A DNA stretch of 64,000 nt from Torymus aiolomorphi (Eukaryota; Arthropoda; Insecta; Hymenoptera; Torymidae): contig CM070877.1 in the NCBI GenBank assembly GCA_036365515.1, positions 113,662,011 through 113,726,010 of the forward strand, read 5' to 3'. The position numbers were made by a program, and so were the translations under genes. The notes under the pieces are model-generated. The model saw nothing but the letters and a program-made list of their open reading frames with translations, was not told the DNA's origin and made no database searches. Below, one piece after another: positions 53,466 to 64,000 of the stretch; position 1 is the stretch's first letter; each line of letters opens with the position of its first letter.

Positions 53466-54867
53466 TTATACTTTTTTATTTTTCTTTTTTTTCAAAAAAC
53501 AATTTTGAATTTTTCGTTTTTTTGATTTTTTAAATTGTTACCAGCCAGTATTACTTAATAAAAGAAATTTTTATTAAAAGGTCGTTAAATTACCTACAAT
53601 TTCTTTTTTAAAAATTTAAATTATCTTTAGCCTGTCATTTGTTATTAATGAAAATATGGTTTATAATTCTGTAATTAATATCTCAAAAAATTTTTCATTT
53701 ATCCACTCAAAATTTTTACCACTTATTACACTTATCGAGTACAACATTGTGTTAAAATTTCAAGAGGTTATGTTGATTTGTTTCCGAGAAAAAAATTATG
53801 TTTGAAAACAAGTGCGTTTTTTTTCATAGGTGATAACAGGAGTAAAAGTCAATGAATCGTTTTGAAACTTGGCAGAGAATTAGCTTTTTTATATCTAAGG
53901 AGTAAGTTCTTTGCCCAAAAAAATGTGACTGTTGTGACCAAAGATATTTGAGGTCAAAATTTTTTTATAAATTTCTTATATTTGCATTTTTAAAAAGAAT
54001 ATTCGATTGATTGACTCAAAATTTTTACCACGTATTACACTTATCGAGTACAACACTGTGTTAAAATTTCAAGAGGTTATGTTGATTTGTTTCCGAGAAA
54101 AAAATTATGTTTGAAAACAAGTGCGTTTTCTTTCATAGACGATAACAGGAGTAAGCAATTATTGCTGTGACAAAATCAGACATTTTATAATGTTGATAGT
54201 CAAAGTTGCGATATCTTAGGATCGATGTAACATTTACCGATTGTTTATAATAATTAAAGAGACATAAAACTTTGTTGTGACTTTTAAGTATGATTTTTTT
54301 AGTAATTTTTCGCAAAAATAAATTTATTCAAGGATTATTATCTTTAAAAGATAGATTTTACCATAATTTGCTGATAAACATTATTTTAATAAATGAAATT
54401 TGCCAAAATAATACCAGTTATTATAGAAGTAGTTAAAAAAGCATATAAATGTATATTTATATATACGAGGAACACATGCATGATCGTGTATTTCATGTTA
54501 ACTCAACAAGCAAATCGAATTTTCGAGACAACGCGCTAAAACTGCAACGGTTTCATATTGATGATCATTATGGATCGATTCGAGGGAAACGGTTTTCGAA
54601 AGAGCGGTGCAAAAAGAATCTAAAGATTTTTGCAGAAATTTTTTTCATGCACATTTCGCGTGAAGGCGAGGTTTAGTCAGGAAATTAGGTGTTTAGTCCC
54701 ACTGTGCGGCGCGCTGCTGCCTCTCGCGGCCGCGACATGGTACTGTGCACATGCCACCTGATTGGCTGTTGAAACGTGTGTACGGTGCGGAGCGGGGGAA
54801 GCGGGAGAAGACAGCACGGCGGCTCGGTGCACGTGCACTGAACGTGTGTATGCTGGAGAGGCCCGGC
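53466..54867. repeat. AT-rich region with a 145-bp direct repeat 308 bp apart
   Basis: CACTTATCGAGTACAACA and the following CAAGAGGTTATGTTGATTTG, ending GATAACAGGAGTAA, occur at 53708-53854 and 54016-54161. 54162-54695 has nothing supported. 54697-54730 carries CACTGTGCGGCGCGCTGCTG, resembling the outer flank of the next foldback. Confidence 0.7.
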
Positions 54868-55588
54868 GCACACTGGGGCCGAAAGGTTCAAAACCACCTA
54901 GAGGTCATAATTCTCAACCGAATTTGAAAATTTAAAAACAGAAAATTTTGTGACAAAATACCAAAGACCGCTACGAAGCCTAATTTTGAAAATATGAACC
55001 TATAAACCTAATTTATAACCTATAACCCCAAAATTTACACTTGTGATTCCCAAAAATGCTATAAAACTTCAATTTATAAATCCTTGACACATGCTCTCTT
55101 AACCTTGATTCATAAAATTGGTCTACAGATTAAGTCTTGGGCCATTCTGTCAGAAATAGTGTATATTTTTAGGATATACATTGTATGTGGTTTAAATAAC
55201 ATTTTTCTCTTTTTTATAGCTGATTTTGGCCTCAGAAGCCAATAGGTGTAAGACCCCCTTAAGACTTATGAGGTTAGGGCTTATAGGTTTAGAGTTTATG
55301 AGTGCATGGCTTACTGGATCAAAGGTCAAGAGTTCACGAGTAAAGGGCTTACAAATTAAAGGTTTATCGTATTTTTGGGATTTGCAGGTCAAAAATTGAA
55401 TTGATTGGTTGATGTGATAGGATTATATGACTCCTTAGATTTATAGGTTAATTTTTTGGAAAATCAGGCTTCGTAAGGTTCTTCGATATTTGATAACGAA
55501 TGTTCCTAAGCAAAAATTTTGAGATTCCGTTGAGAATTGCGACCTCTAGGTGGTTTTGAACAAAAAAATCCGTATGGCCCCAGTGTGC
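54868..55588. mobile_element. 721-bp foldback/MITE with GCACACTGGGGCC ends
   Basis: Inverted ends GCACACTGGGGCC and GGCCCCAGTGTGC. Arms also share CAAAACCACCTAGAGGTC and TACGAAGCCT. The interior holds degenerate CTTATAGGTTTA-type repeats. No gene. Confidence 0.7.
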
Positions 55589-55802
55589 GGCGCGCCGCGC
55601 GCTTGCCGCCTGTTATTACTTCTCCCGCAACAATCCGACAACGGCCGAGCGGCCTGACAATCGCTGCTCGGTCGAACATTTTTATTATACACGCAAATTA
55701 ACGAAATTTTTACCTCAAAATACCAAATCCAAATTCTAAATCACAACCCAAGCCCGAAGGGGGGAAGATAAACATAAATGATTTTAGTGTTATGTATGGT
55801 AT

Positions 55803-55880
55803 TGTAGCGGTAGTCGTGGCGGCTAAGGCGCGCAGCTACTTTTGCCCAATCTTTTGGATCCAAGTTTGATTCCTGTTCGC
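55803..55880 (+). other. tRNA-like sequence
   Basis: GTCGTGGCGGCTAAGGCGCG fits an A box and CAAGTTTGATTCC a B box, with a long variable region as in Ser/Leu tRNAs. Acceptor ends do not pair; a SINE head or pseudogene. The rest of 55589-56228 shows no gene. Confidence 0.4.
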
Positions 55881-56543
55881 ATTTTCTTTTTCTATGACAT
55901 ATGTAAAATATCTTTCACTATATTATTATTTCACACACATTTTTTTCACCTCAATTTTTGTTTTCTAAAAGAATTGATATTTTACTTGAAATTGAGATAT
56001 TTTTGTCCCAGGTAACATTGCAAGTAAATTTTTCGTTTTTTGTTAATTATTTTATTGAACCCTCAAAGAAACTAACATGAAAATCCCAAGTTAAAATCCA
56101 AACGGGTTAAGATGATGAGCCTAAAAGATTTTACACTTTGCATTTTTATTATACACATTTATTACTCTAGTGGAGCAGGCTTGCAAATAATTAATTAAAC
56201 TTTCAATTATAATTATTCAGTTTAATAACCCTGGTAGAAACGGTTACCAACCGTTCACCATCCGTTCACCAAATCGCAAAGGTTTGGCCAACCGTTTAAC
56301 CAACGGTTGGTAATAATTACCACTTATTTCATCGCGAAATAAGCCTTGCGGTTGGCTAATGAATGGTATAATAAGAAAAGTGATTTCTTGATACAAATAA
56401 ATGGCTCATTAGCTTCGTAAATGTTAGCACAGTAGGTTTGGAGCAGGACTTTATTTAATAAAGGTGTAAACTCGGTAGTTATAAGTAGTATGACTGTTTT
56501 ATTTAACACTGAATAATTGAATATACAGAGATATATAGCGACT

Positions 56544-56663
<120 letters not shown>

Positions 56664-57254
56664 CTCCCCCTCTCTCTCTCCCGTGCCCGAGGCTCGCATT
56701 ACAAAAGCTCGTGGGCAACTGAACTGGGGGAGAGAAAACCGCTTTAGAGCGCAGAGCGGCGGAAGCGACGCTCTGAGCAGAGAGAGACAGAGAGACACCG
56801 ACGGTTATTGTCTGTCGCGTGTTTACAACATTCGACCAATAGGAGCCTCTAGCTGTTAGATGTGAGCATGCCAGAACACTTCATTTCTCTAACAGTGAAT
56901 GTGGCCGATGACGGAGTCTAGGTGGTGCGCGCCGTAGGTTTGTGGCTCTAGGTGTTTCCTTATAAAAAAATCCTATAGAAAATCGTGTAGGAAATGCTAT
57001 AGGAAATCCTGTAGGAATCCCGTAGGAATCCTATAGGATACTCTATCCTATAGGCAGCCCTATATGAAATTCTATAGGAAGTTTTATAGGAAATCCTACA
57101 TGAATTTCGTGCTTATCCTGCAGGAAATCCTATAGGAAATTCTGTACATGGAAAATCCTGCAGGGAATTGTGGAGTATTTTCGTGAAAACATCTTATAGA
57201 GGTTTAGCATCTTATTTAGCGCTGTGCCATCGCACAGCAGAATCAGTGGCAAGC

Positions 57255-57330
57255 AGTCCTAGGTAAGGAGTTGCACCCGTGAACGACTGTCGGCGTCTTA
57301 TCAATTAAGGCCAGTGAGCTCAGATATCAA
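57255..57330 (-). other. tRNA-like sequence, left arm of the 934-bp foldback
   Basis: Minus strand: CTTAATTGATAAGACGCCGA (A box-like) and GGGTGCAACTCC (B box-like). Mirrors 57468-57545. Confidence 0.42.
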
Positions 57331-57467
57331 TATCAAGGTAATCTCACGGCTTTACATACCCTTGCGGTTACAATGTGTTTAGGAGAGTCCCGACTGCTGC
57401 GCTCCATAGCGGCATAGCAGTGAACACACGTGAGCGAGGCTCTAGACAAGCAAGCTTCTACTGCATG

Positions 57468-57545
57468 CCCCAGTGCAGCTCACTGGGCTTAATCGGTAAG
57501 GCGCCGGCAGTCGTGCACGGCAGTCCCCGGGTGCAACTCCTTACC
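57468..57545 (+). other. tRNA-like sequence, right arm of the 934-bp foldback
   Basis: GGGCTTAATCGGTAAGGCGC and CGGGTGCAACTCC, with GAG/CTC acceptor-like ends. Less degenerate than the left copy. Confidence 0.45.
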
Positions 57546-58149
57546 TAGGACTGTTTGCCATTGATTCTGCTGTGCGATGTTACAGCGCTAAATAAGATGC
57601 AAAACTTCTATAAAATGTTTTCACGAAAATACTCCAGAATTCCCTGCAGGATTTTCCATGTAAAATTGTCTACAGTTTTTCCTACAGAATTACCTACAAA
57701 ATTTCCTATAGGATTTCCTGCAGGAAAAGCGCGAAATTCACGTAGGATTTCCTGTAGAACTTCCTATATAGAATTTCATATAGGACTGCCTATAGAGTAC
57801 CCTATAGGATTCCTATAGAATGTCTACGGGATGCCTACAGGATTTCCTATAGCATTTCCTATAGGATTTTCTATAGGATATTTTTATAAGGGTCGTCAAT
57901 ATTTTTGTTATTCGTTGGCCAAAAAAATTGGGCAACCGTTACAGTTAAGCCATTTTTGTTGGGTTATTTTCTACCAGGGAAGAATTAGAATTTTAATCGT
58001 TAATTAAACCCACGTTTAATTAAAAATTAGCTTCTCAATCGTTAATTAAATCCGCGTTTAATTAAGAATTAAAATTACAAATGTTTGTACAATTGTTTGT
58101 ACATGCGTTTAATTCGGAATTACAATTTCAATTGTTAAATAACATTCTT

Positions 58150-58700
58150 TAAAATATTATAAACGAAAATCGCGCCGCAGAATTAAGGCGGAGGAGTTTA
58201 ACAAAAACTCGAGTATACTCTACGCGGCTCGATCCTGCTTTTGCAGTGAATGCGCATTCGTTCCGTCGAGACTATATCTTACTTTTCTTTAATTTCCCAA
58301 CTCCTGCGACACGTTTTTTATTTATAATATATTGTAGAATAGTATTTAAGAGCTCTAAAAATATTCTTGAGGCTTTCTGCTAGAAAATAGAGCCTCGAAA
58401 CGTGAATTTGGATCTACGTGGCACGATCCTGCTTTTGAAGCGAATACGCGATCGTGCTGCGTAGATCCAAAGTCACGTTTCCAGACCCGATTTTCTAGCA
58501 GGAGGCTTCGAGGACCTTTTCTAGACTTTTTAAATACTATTCTGTAATATAATATAAACGACGAAGCCGTCGCAAAAATGGGGGGAATTTAAGAAAACTC
58601 GGGTATAGTCTACACGGCAGGAACGCGCATCCATTGCAAAAGCAGGATCATGCCCCGTAGACTATACTCGGAATTTCCTAAATTTCCCCGCCTTCGGCGA
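58150..58700. repeat. Three diverged hairpin units, about 180-210 bp apart
   Basis: Each has an inverted pair around CGATCCTGCTTTTGCA: 58205-58290, 58400-58490 (GGATCTACG...CGTAGATCC) and 58590-58680 (GAGTATAGTCTAC-type arms). 57980-58150 has TTAATTAAACGCGG-type repeats. No gene. Confidence 0.6.
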
Positions 58701-58985
58701 CGCGTTTTTCTTTAATAACATGTTCAAGAATGCTCTTTTACCCATGTAATTAACGATTAAAATATTAATTCTTAATTAAGTGCGGGTTTAATTAACGATT
58801 AAAATTCGATTTCTTAATTGATGATGGTATAATTAATATTTTTGCAACCCTGTAATGGAGTTGAAATTTTAATAATTTCAGAAACCATATTTTAGTCAAT
58901 AATAACTCTTCTATCAAATAATCCAAACAACATATTTCTGCGAAATATAATCAATTATAGTCTATAATATAAAAAAAAACCGCTG
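58537..58985 (+). repeat. Left arm of a 450-bp inverted repeat
   Basis: AATACTATTCTGTAATATAA... to GTCTATAATATAAAAAAA; complement of 63510-63969 with few differences. Confidence 0.85.
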
Positions 58986-59495
58986 CCAATTCATTGGCCC
59001 GTGGCTTCCTCAAACTTAATTTGCTCATTCCTTTAATGAATTTTTAAAAACAAAATTTATAATTTTTGCAACAATTTTAACATAATTATAATTAAATTCA
59101 TTTATGAAGATTAAAAAGTATTAATTTTTAAATTATGTATAAAATATGAATAAAATAATAGGTATGATTTTTTTTCTAAATTATGTGTGAAAAATAAATA
59201 AAATAATTGATTGTAATATTATGGTCAAAACCTTTTAAAATTCCTAAATAACCTTTATTTCAAATTATATTTTCTTTGTGAAATTTCAGGGTACTTGTCT
59301 CTAGTAGTATGCCAGTGCGTATTTGTGTGCTCTTTCTGGAATTTCCGATGTAAGAAAAAGGTTCTAACCTTAAAAATAATAAATGGCTATTACAAAACAA
59401 AAGCAGGTACACAACACGCGCGCATAGAGCATAGCGCATGTCATTTACATTTTCTAGTATACAATAAATGCGTTCCCGAATAATTATAATTTTAA

Positions 59496-60290
59496 AAGAG
59501 GGCTAAAATAGTTATAACCTCAAATATCTCTGAAATACATAGACGAATTCTTTTACCCTAAGAACTTTTCTAATAATTAATATACAAACTCTACATCTCC
59601 ACCAAATAGTTATATTATGCAACAACAAAGTAAGTCATTTTTAAAAATACTAAAATTTTAAATATCAAACATCTCAAAAAATAACCATATAATCTGGATG
59701 AAATTTTACACAGGTATTACCTATATCGCATACAAAATAGTCTATAAATTTCAAGCTGATACATGAAGTCGTTATTGAGAAATTACGATTTTGAAGAAAA
59801 CCGTAAAAGAATTTTAACCTTAAATATCTCTAAAAATCATGAGACAATTCTTTTACCTAAAGGACTTATACGATAATATATAGACTCTACATTTCCATAA
59901 AATTTCAACATGATTAAACCAATTTTTGTTTTCTCTAGTTATCATGCGATAAAGAAAATAACTTTGTAAAATACGAAAATTTTCAAAATCAAATATCTCA
60001 GTAAGTAATCGTACGATCTTGATGAAAATTCGCACGCATATTATCTATATCACATACAAAATTGTCTATAAATTTGAAGCTGATACATGGAGCCGTTCTA
60101 GAGAAATTACGATTTGAAAAACAGGTTAAAAAAATTTTAACCTCAAATATTTCTGAAATTTCTGGAATAATCATTTTGCCCAAAGAACTCAACCGAGAGC
60201 TATCAAAAATCTACCTCTACAAGAAATTTCAAAGCGATTAAGTCAATTTTACTCCCGTAATCGTTGGACATACAAAACTCATTTTATTCA
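59496..60290. repeat. Three tandem copies of a roughly 300-bp unit
   Basis: TTAACCTCAAATATCTCTGA or variants start near 59513, 59815 and 60137, each followed by CTTTTACC...AGAACTT, an ACTCTACAT-type motif and CTATATCGCATACAAAAT (59722, 60045). Diverged, non-coding. 58986-59495 shows nothing supported. Confidence 0.65.
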
Positions 60291-61336
60291 TATTTCAATT
60301 TTTTTTTTTAAAACTAGTCGACAAAATGGATTCAAATTTTTACAGATTATAGCTATTTATATTCTGCATTATCATGATTTTTTTCAAAAAAATTTACCGT
60401 TTAGTTTAGGAGTTATAAACTTAAAAAAAAAAACACGTTTTTGTTAATAACAAAAGAACCGTGATAACTAGAGAAATTTTTTTGTAGAAAATATAGGTAT
60501 TTTAATGCTCTTTCGAATGCTATCCATTCGATTCAAATATCTAGATCTGATCATTAAAAAAAAAGCAAAAATCAATTTTGAGAAAATCGAAAATTCGAAA
60601 TAAAACAAAAGCGCATCGGCAAATCAAAAAATTAATTTTTGACCCGCCATCACACAAAGAAAACAAAAGAATGAGACCTCCAGTTAAAATCGATCGAGAG
60701 AAGTATGTAAATAATCATATAAGAGGTAGACAAATAATTTAGAAAATTACAATAACCTCTTAAATAAGACAATGCGAAAAATTCCGTACTTTTTGAAGCT
60801 ACATTTGTGATTTTTAAAGCGATATTTTAGGTAGTGCAGCTTCATAGGAAGCTGGACTCCATCGACTATTACGATAAAAACTAACTCGACTTGATAACAT
60901 TTTTGTTTTCCACCCCTTTATAGTATTTGGTAATCTTTAGTTGCATTATTATTCTCTATTATCTTTTTATATTCAAAATCTGGTTTGTGAATAGATATGA
61001 AAAGATATTATTAGATAAAAAGCTTTCAATGAAGCTGGACTAATTACCTCTCTTTTGTGCATGAATCCGTCCATCTCCTTATTAGAATATCCCCTTAAAA
61101 ATGATAAACGTAGCTTCAAGAAGTAATTTTTCGCATTAGTCTTATTTAAGAGATTATTGGGACTTTGTAAATTATTTGCAACTATTTTAAGAAGTACGAA
61201 ATATAAATATAAGAGATTTTTCAAAAGAATGTTAGAGAGTTTTTCTTCTCTTATATGATTAACGCCATTTAATATTTACGTACTTCTAAAAATTGTCACA
61301 AAAGTCAGAAGTCTTGGCTATTGATACATTTAAATA
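60291..61336. other. AT-rich region, no gene seen
   Basis: Contains a hairpin-like pair near 60766 and 61122 (CTTAAATAAGAC / AGTCTTATTTAAGAG, with GCTTCATAGGAAGCTGGACT / AATGAAGCTGGACT nearby), perhaps a decayed MITE. Confidence 0.4.
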
Positions 61337-63171
61337 TCGAGTACTTGAATTAATTTCCGCCCTCTTCGTATAGATGTCGTAAGCAGTATTATTTCAACAT
61401 CATATACACAGTCAGTTATGCACAAGAAAGTACTATCTATAACCTCGAAAATTTAGTAGGTATCATTAACTAAGGTGTATACAACATTGTTTTTTATTGC
61501 ATCGAAAATGTCAAATTTTTTGCCTATAACAAAGCAACACTTGCGGGAAGCGCTACTTTTTTACTTTAATTTGAAGAAATCTGCTGCTGAAAGTTATCAT
61601 TTACTTGTAGAAGCTTACGGTGAACATTCTCTGTCTGAAACCACTTGTAAAGAATGGTTTAGACAATATAAAAGTGGTGATTTTGATGTGAGAGACAAAG
61701 GACGCCCTGGCCAGCCCAAAAAGTTTGAAGACGAAGAGTTGGAAGCATTACTGGATCAAGATCCATCTTTAACGCTGAAAAACTTGGCACAATCATTAAG
61801 TGTTGACGAATCAACCGTTAATAAACGGTTAAAGTCAGTAGGATATATTCATAAGCAAGGAAATTGGGTGCCACACTTATTGAAAGAAAAAGACGTGGAA
61901 AGACGTTTAATGACCTGCGAAAGGCTTCTTCAAAGACACAAAAGAAAAGGATGTTTGCATCGAATGGTGACTGGCGACGAAAGGTGGATTTATTTTAACA
62001 ATCCTAAACGAAAAAAAGTGTGGGCTAAACCTGGCGAACCATTACCATCAACGTCAACATCAACGCGAAAGCGTGACATCCATAGTTCAAAGGTTATGCT
62101 CTGCATTTGGTCGGATCAGAAAGGTGTCGTCTACTATGAACTTCTAAAACCGGGTGAAACAGTCACTGGCGAACGATATCGAGAACAATTGATGAGTTTG
62201 AGTCGAGCTTTGAACGAAAAACGACCAGAATGGGCTAAAAGACATGATAAAGTGATTTTCCTGCATGACAAGCTCGGCCGCATGTTGCTAAATCCGTTAA
62301 GGAAACATTGGAAGCACTTTACTGGGATGTCTTACCACACCCACCGTATTCATCAGATATTGCGCCTTCAGATTATCACTTATTTAGATCGATCGCACAT
62401 AGCCTTGCTGACGAGCACTTCCAATCTTACGAAGATATCGAAAAATGGCTTAATCCTTTCGTACCGGATGGGTCCTGTAGGATCCATTTTGTTCAACATG
62501 CTGTAGAAATCTGAAATTAAATAATTTTTTTAATCTACTTATTTAGTCGTGTTCTCTTATTCAAGGGGAAGCCCCTCTGGCCATTAAAATTAAATTTTTT
62601 CGTTTTTTTTTTCGTTTCGTTTAGTACATTAAAAAAGGTCTCGGCGATGAAAATTGGGATTTGTCGAAAATTCGGATCTTGAATGGTTTATTTTAGAATA
62701 AAAAAATGGTTAATGGTTATTTTTTTTTTATTCTGAGTGGTGGATCTTGTTAATGAGGCAACGTACTAAGAATTTATCACTATCCGAGTTCAATAAAATA
62801 ATTCTATTGGCGGGTATGGCTTGTATAGGTCCTTAAGGACCCACTTGGAAAATAGTACTTATCGACACTTTCGGAGAAAAAAAATGTCGATTGATCTTAG
62901 TTAAAGCCTCCACAATTACAGTATACAAAAAAAAGTCACTTTTCCTCCGGGAAAAAGGTCTCGGTACAAAAGGGTTAATAAATGGATTCAGTCCAAAGAC
63001 GATCAGGGCTCCTTTCGTGATGGCATTGATGCTTTTTTTTAACCCAACAGATGGGGAATGGTGATAGCTAACGATGAACAATACTTTGAATGACATGTAA
63101 TTAATTATTTAACAAGAAATAAATATTCCTTTTCTACGAAAAAAAGGCGGAAATTAATTCAAGTACCCAAT
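61337..63171 (+). mobile_element. Mariner element, 1,835 bp, intact ends
   Basis: Ends share TACTTGAATTAATTTCCGCC (61342-61361 and complement 63147-63166); TA at 61335-61336 and 63172-63173. Longer than a usual 1.3-kb mariner because of about 600 bp of non-coding sequence after the transposase. Ends differ from the 40109 mariner but share CTTGAATAA/ATTAA-type cores. Confidence 0.85.
61508..62514 (+). pseudogene. Mariner (DD34D) transposase, one frameshift
   Basis: Start MSNFLPITKQHLREALLFYF at 61508 is preferred over the upstream frame extension. The N-terminal HTH pair spans residues about 5-110 (KKSAAESYHLLVEAYGEHSL, NLAQSLSVDESTVNKRLKS). Catalytic: first Asp in MVTGDERW, second in VIFLHD, third in SSDIAPSDYHLF after a frame change. 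The single-base change lies at about 62270, just after the second Asp; D34D spacing holds across it. Length about 335 codons, normal. Only this lesion is evident, so activity was lost recently. Confidence 0.9.
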
Positions 63172-63329
63172 AGAATAAAAAATTAAAGAATGGGAATGCG
63201 AGTAAAATGATTAGGTAGCTGTAAAAATATGTGTATAATTCCATATATTTTATATCACTCTAACCTCAAAATCACAACTTTGATATGATTTTTCGGCGCT
63301 CGTGGTATAAAATACCGTTCGAAACTAGT

Positions 63330-63412
63330 GCGTAAGTCGATTATTTAGGTGGTGTGGTTTTTTCGCACTCGCTTCGCTCGTACAAAAAGTCACACCAGCT
63401 AAATAATCGACT
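63330..63412. repeat. Hairpin centred on GCACTCGCTTCGCTCGT
   Basis: Arms GTCGATTATTTAGGTGGTGT and complement ACACCAGCTAAATAATCGAC. Lies between the mariner and the right arm of the large inverted repeat. Confidence 0.7.
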
Positions 63413-63509
63413 TTCCCACCCGTGTCGAAATGTACTATTATAGTTGTTATTAATTAAAATATGGTTTTTAAAATTATTTAAATTTCAACTCCACCAGAGT
63501 AATAAATGT

Positions 63510-63969
63510 TTGTAACATAATAATTTTTTTTATATTACAGACTATAATTGATTATATTTCGCAGAAATATGTTGTTTCGATTATTTGATAGAAGAGTTAT
63601 TATTGACCAAAATATGGTTTCTGAAATTATTAAAATTTCAACTCCACTACAGGGTTGCGAAAATATTAATTATACCATCATCAATTAAGAAATCGAATTT
63701 TAATCGTTAATTAAACCCGCAGTTAATTAAGAATTAATATTTCAATCGTTAATTACATGGGTAAAATAGCATTCTTGAACATGTTATAAACGAAAAACGC
63801 GTCTCCGAAGGCGAGGAAATTTAGGAAATCCCGAGTATAGTCTACGGCATGATTCTGTTTTTGCAATGGATGCGCGTTCCTGCCGTGTAGACTATACCCG
63901 AGTTTTCTTAAATTCCCCCGATTTCTGCGGCGGCTTCGTCGTTTATATTATATTACAGAATAGTATTGG
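63510..63969 (-). repeat. Right arm of a 450-bp inverted repeat
   Basis: Pairs with 58537-58985. The arms enclose about 4.5 kb with approximate tandem repeats and a mariner. The remainder to 64000 is outside the match. Confidence 0.85.
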
Positions 63970-64000
63970 GTGTTGGAATTAATTCGTAGCGTTTTTTTTA

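Larger units (their letters stand above)
56958..57891. mobile_element. 934-bp foldback with tRNA-like sequence in each arm
   Basis: Ends CCTTATAAAAAAATCCTATA and complement. Outer 250 bp of each arm is a degenerate array of TCCTATAGGAAA. Inner arm: GATTCTGCTGTGCGATG / CATCGCACAGCAGAATC, then CCTAGGTAAGGAGTTGCACC / GGTGCAACTCCTTACCTAGG. Centre near 57424. Confidence 0.85.

Noticed and set aside
54449..54676. 75-aa frame with IYIYEEHMHDRVFH
   Set aside because: AT-rich, no recognisable domain, no promoter or neighbours supporting it.
55803..55880. Functional Ser/Leu tRNA
   Set aside because: The B box is weak (TTTGATTCC) and the acceptor stem is absent.

Overview
The window looks like a transposon-dense stretch of an insect (at least arthropod) nuclear genome. 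Evidence: GT-AG introns, TATA boxes spaced about 30 bp from arthropod-type TCAGT initiators, and a dense mix of BEL/Pao, Ty3/gypsy, Ty1/copia, R1-like and CR1/L2-like LINEs, mariner, a Harbinger-like MITE, foldback elements and a Maverick/Polinton. No ordinary single-copy host gene was recognised. The order cannot be fixed from sequence alone.

Layout. 1-9600: most of a Maverick/Polinton, a virus-like self-synthesising DNA transposon whose left part lies outside the window. It carries a capsid-type protein, adenovirus-type protease, phospholipase A2 protein, packaging ATPase, a DUF8207-like protein, a 68-aa PPP1R15/GADD34-like protein, a fibre-like protein, an integrase with chromodomain, and protein-primed DNA polymerase B with a spliceosomal intron. 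ATPase, DUF8207-like gene, integrase and polymerase are broken; the small genes are open. 9600-19760: a second polymerase-B remnant, a 427-bp Harbinger-like MITE, a 4.27-kb DNA transposon with 520-bp inverted ends, a TA-flanked MITE, a 503-bp foldback and a 1.03-kb nested palindrome.

19761-28437: a 5'-truncated Ty3/gypsy element (minus strand) interrupted by a CR1/L2-like LINE (plus strand). About 40 bp beyond its truncation lies a sequence that folds as a hammerhead ribozyme with a 10-bp loop-loop pseudoknot. 28743-38758: the 3' and 5' parts of an R1-like LINE (minus strand), with (AAT)n at both outer ends. Between them lie an inverted minisatellite, a 121-bp satellite with a 243-bp dimer repeat in two opposed arrays, and a 2.8-kb foldback holding a LINE fragment.

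39100-53465: a BEL/Pao integrase remnant, a deleted mariner, and a multi-copy insect gene family member. That gene has been hit successively by a tRNA-bearing foldback (exon 1), a MITE (intron), a BEL/Pao element with GATGA target duplication (exon 2) and a truncated copia element. 53465-64000: foldbacks (one with tRNA-like arms), a CT microsatellite, approximate 300-bp tandem repeats, a frameshifted mariner with intact ends, and a 450-bp inverted repeat enclosing about 4.5 kb.

The most noteworthy items are the Polinton-borne PPP1R15-like protein and the pseudoknotted hammerhead candidate.
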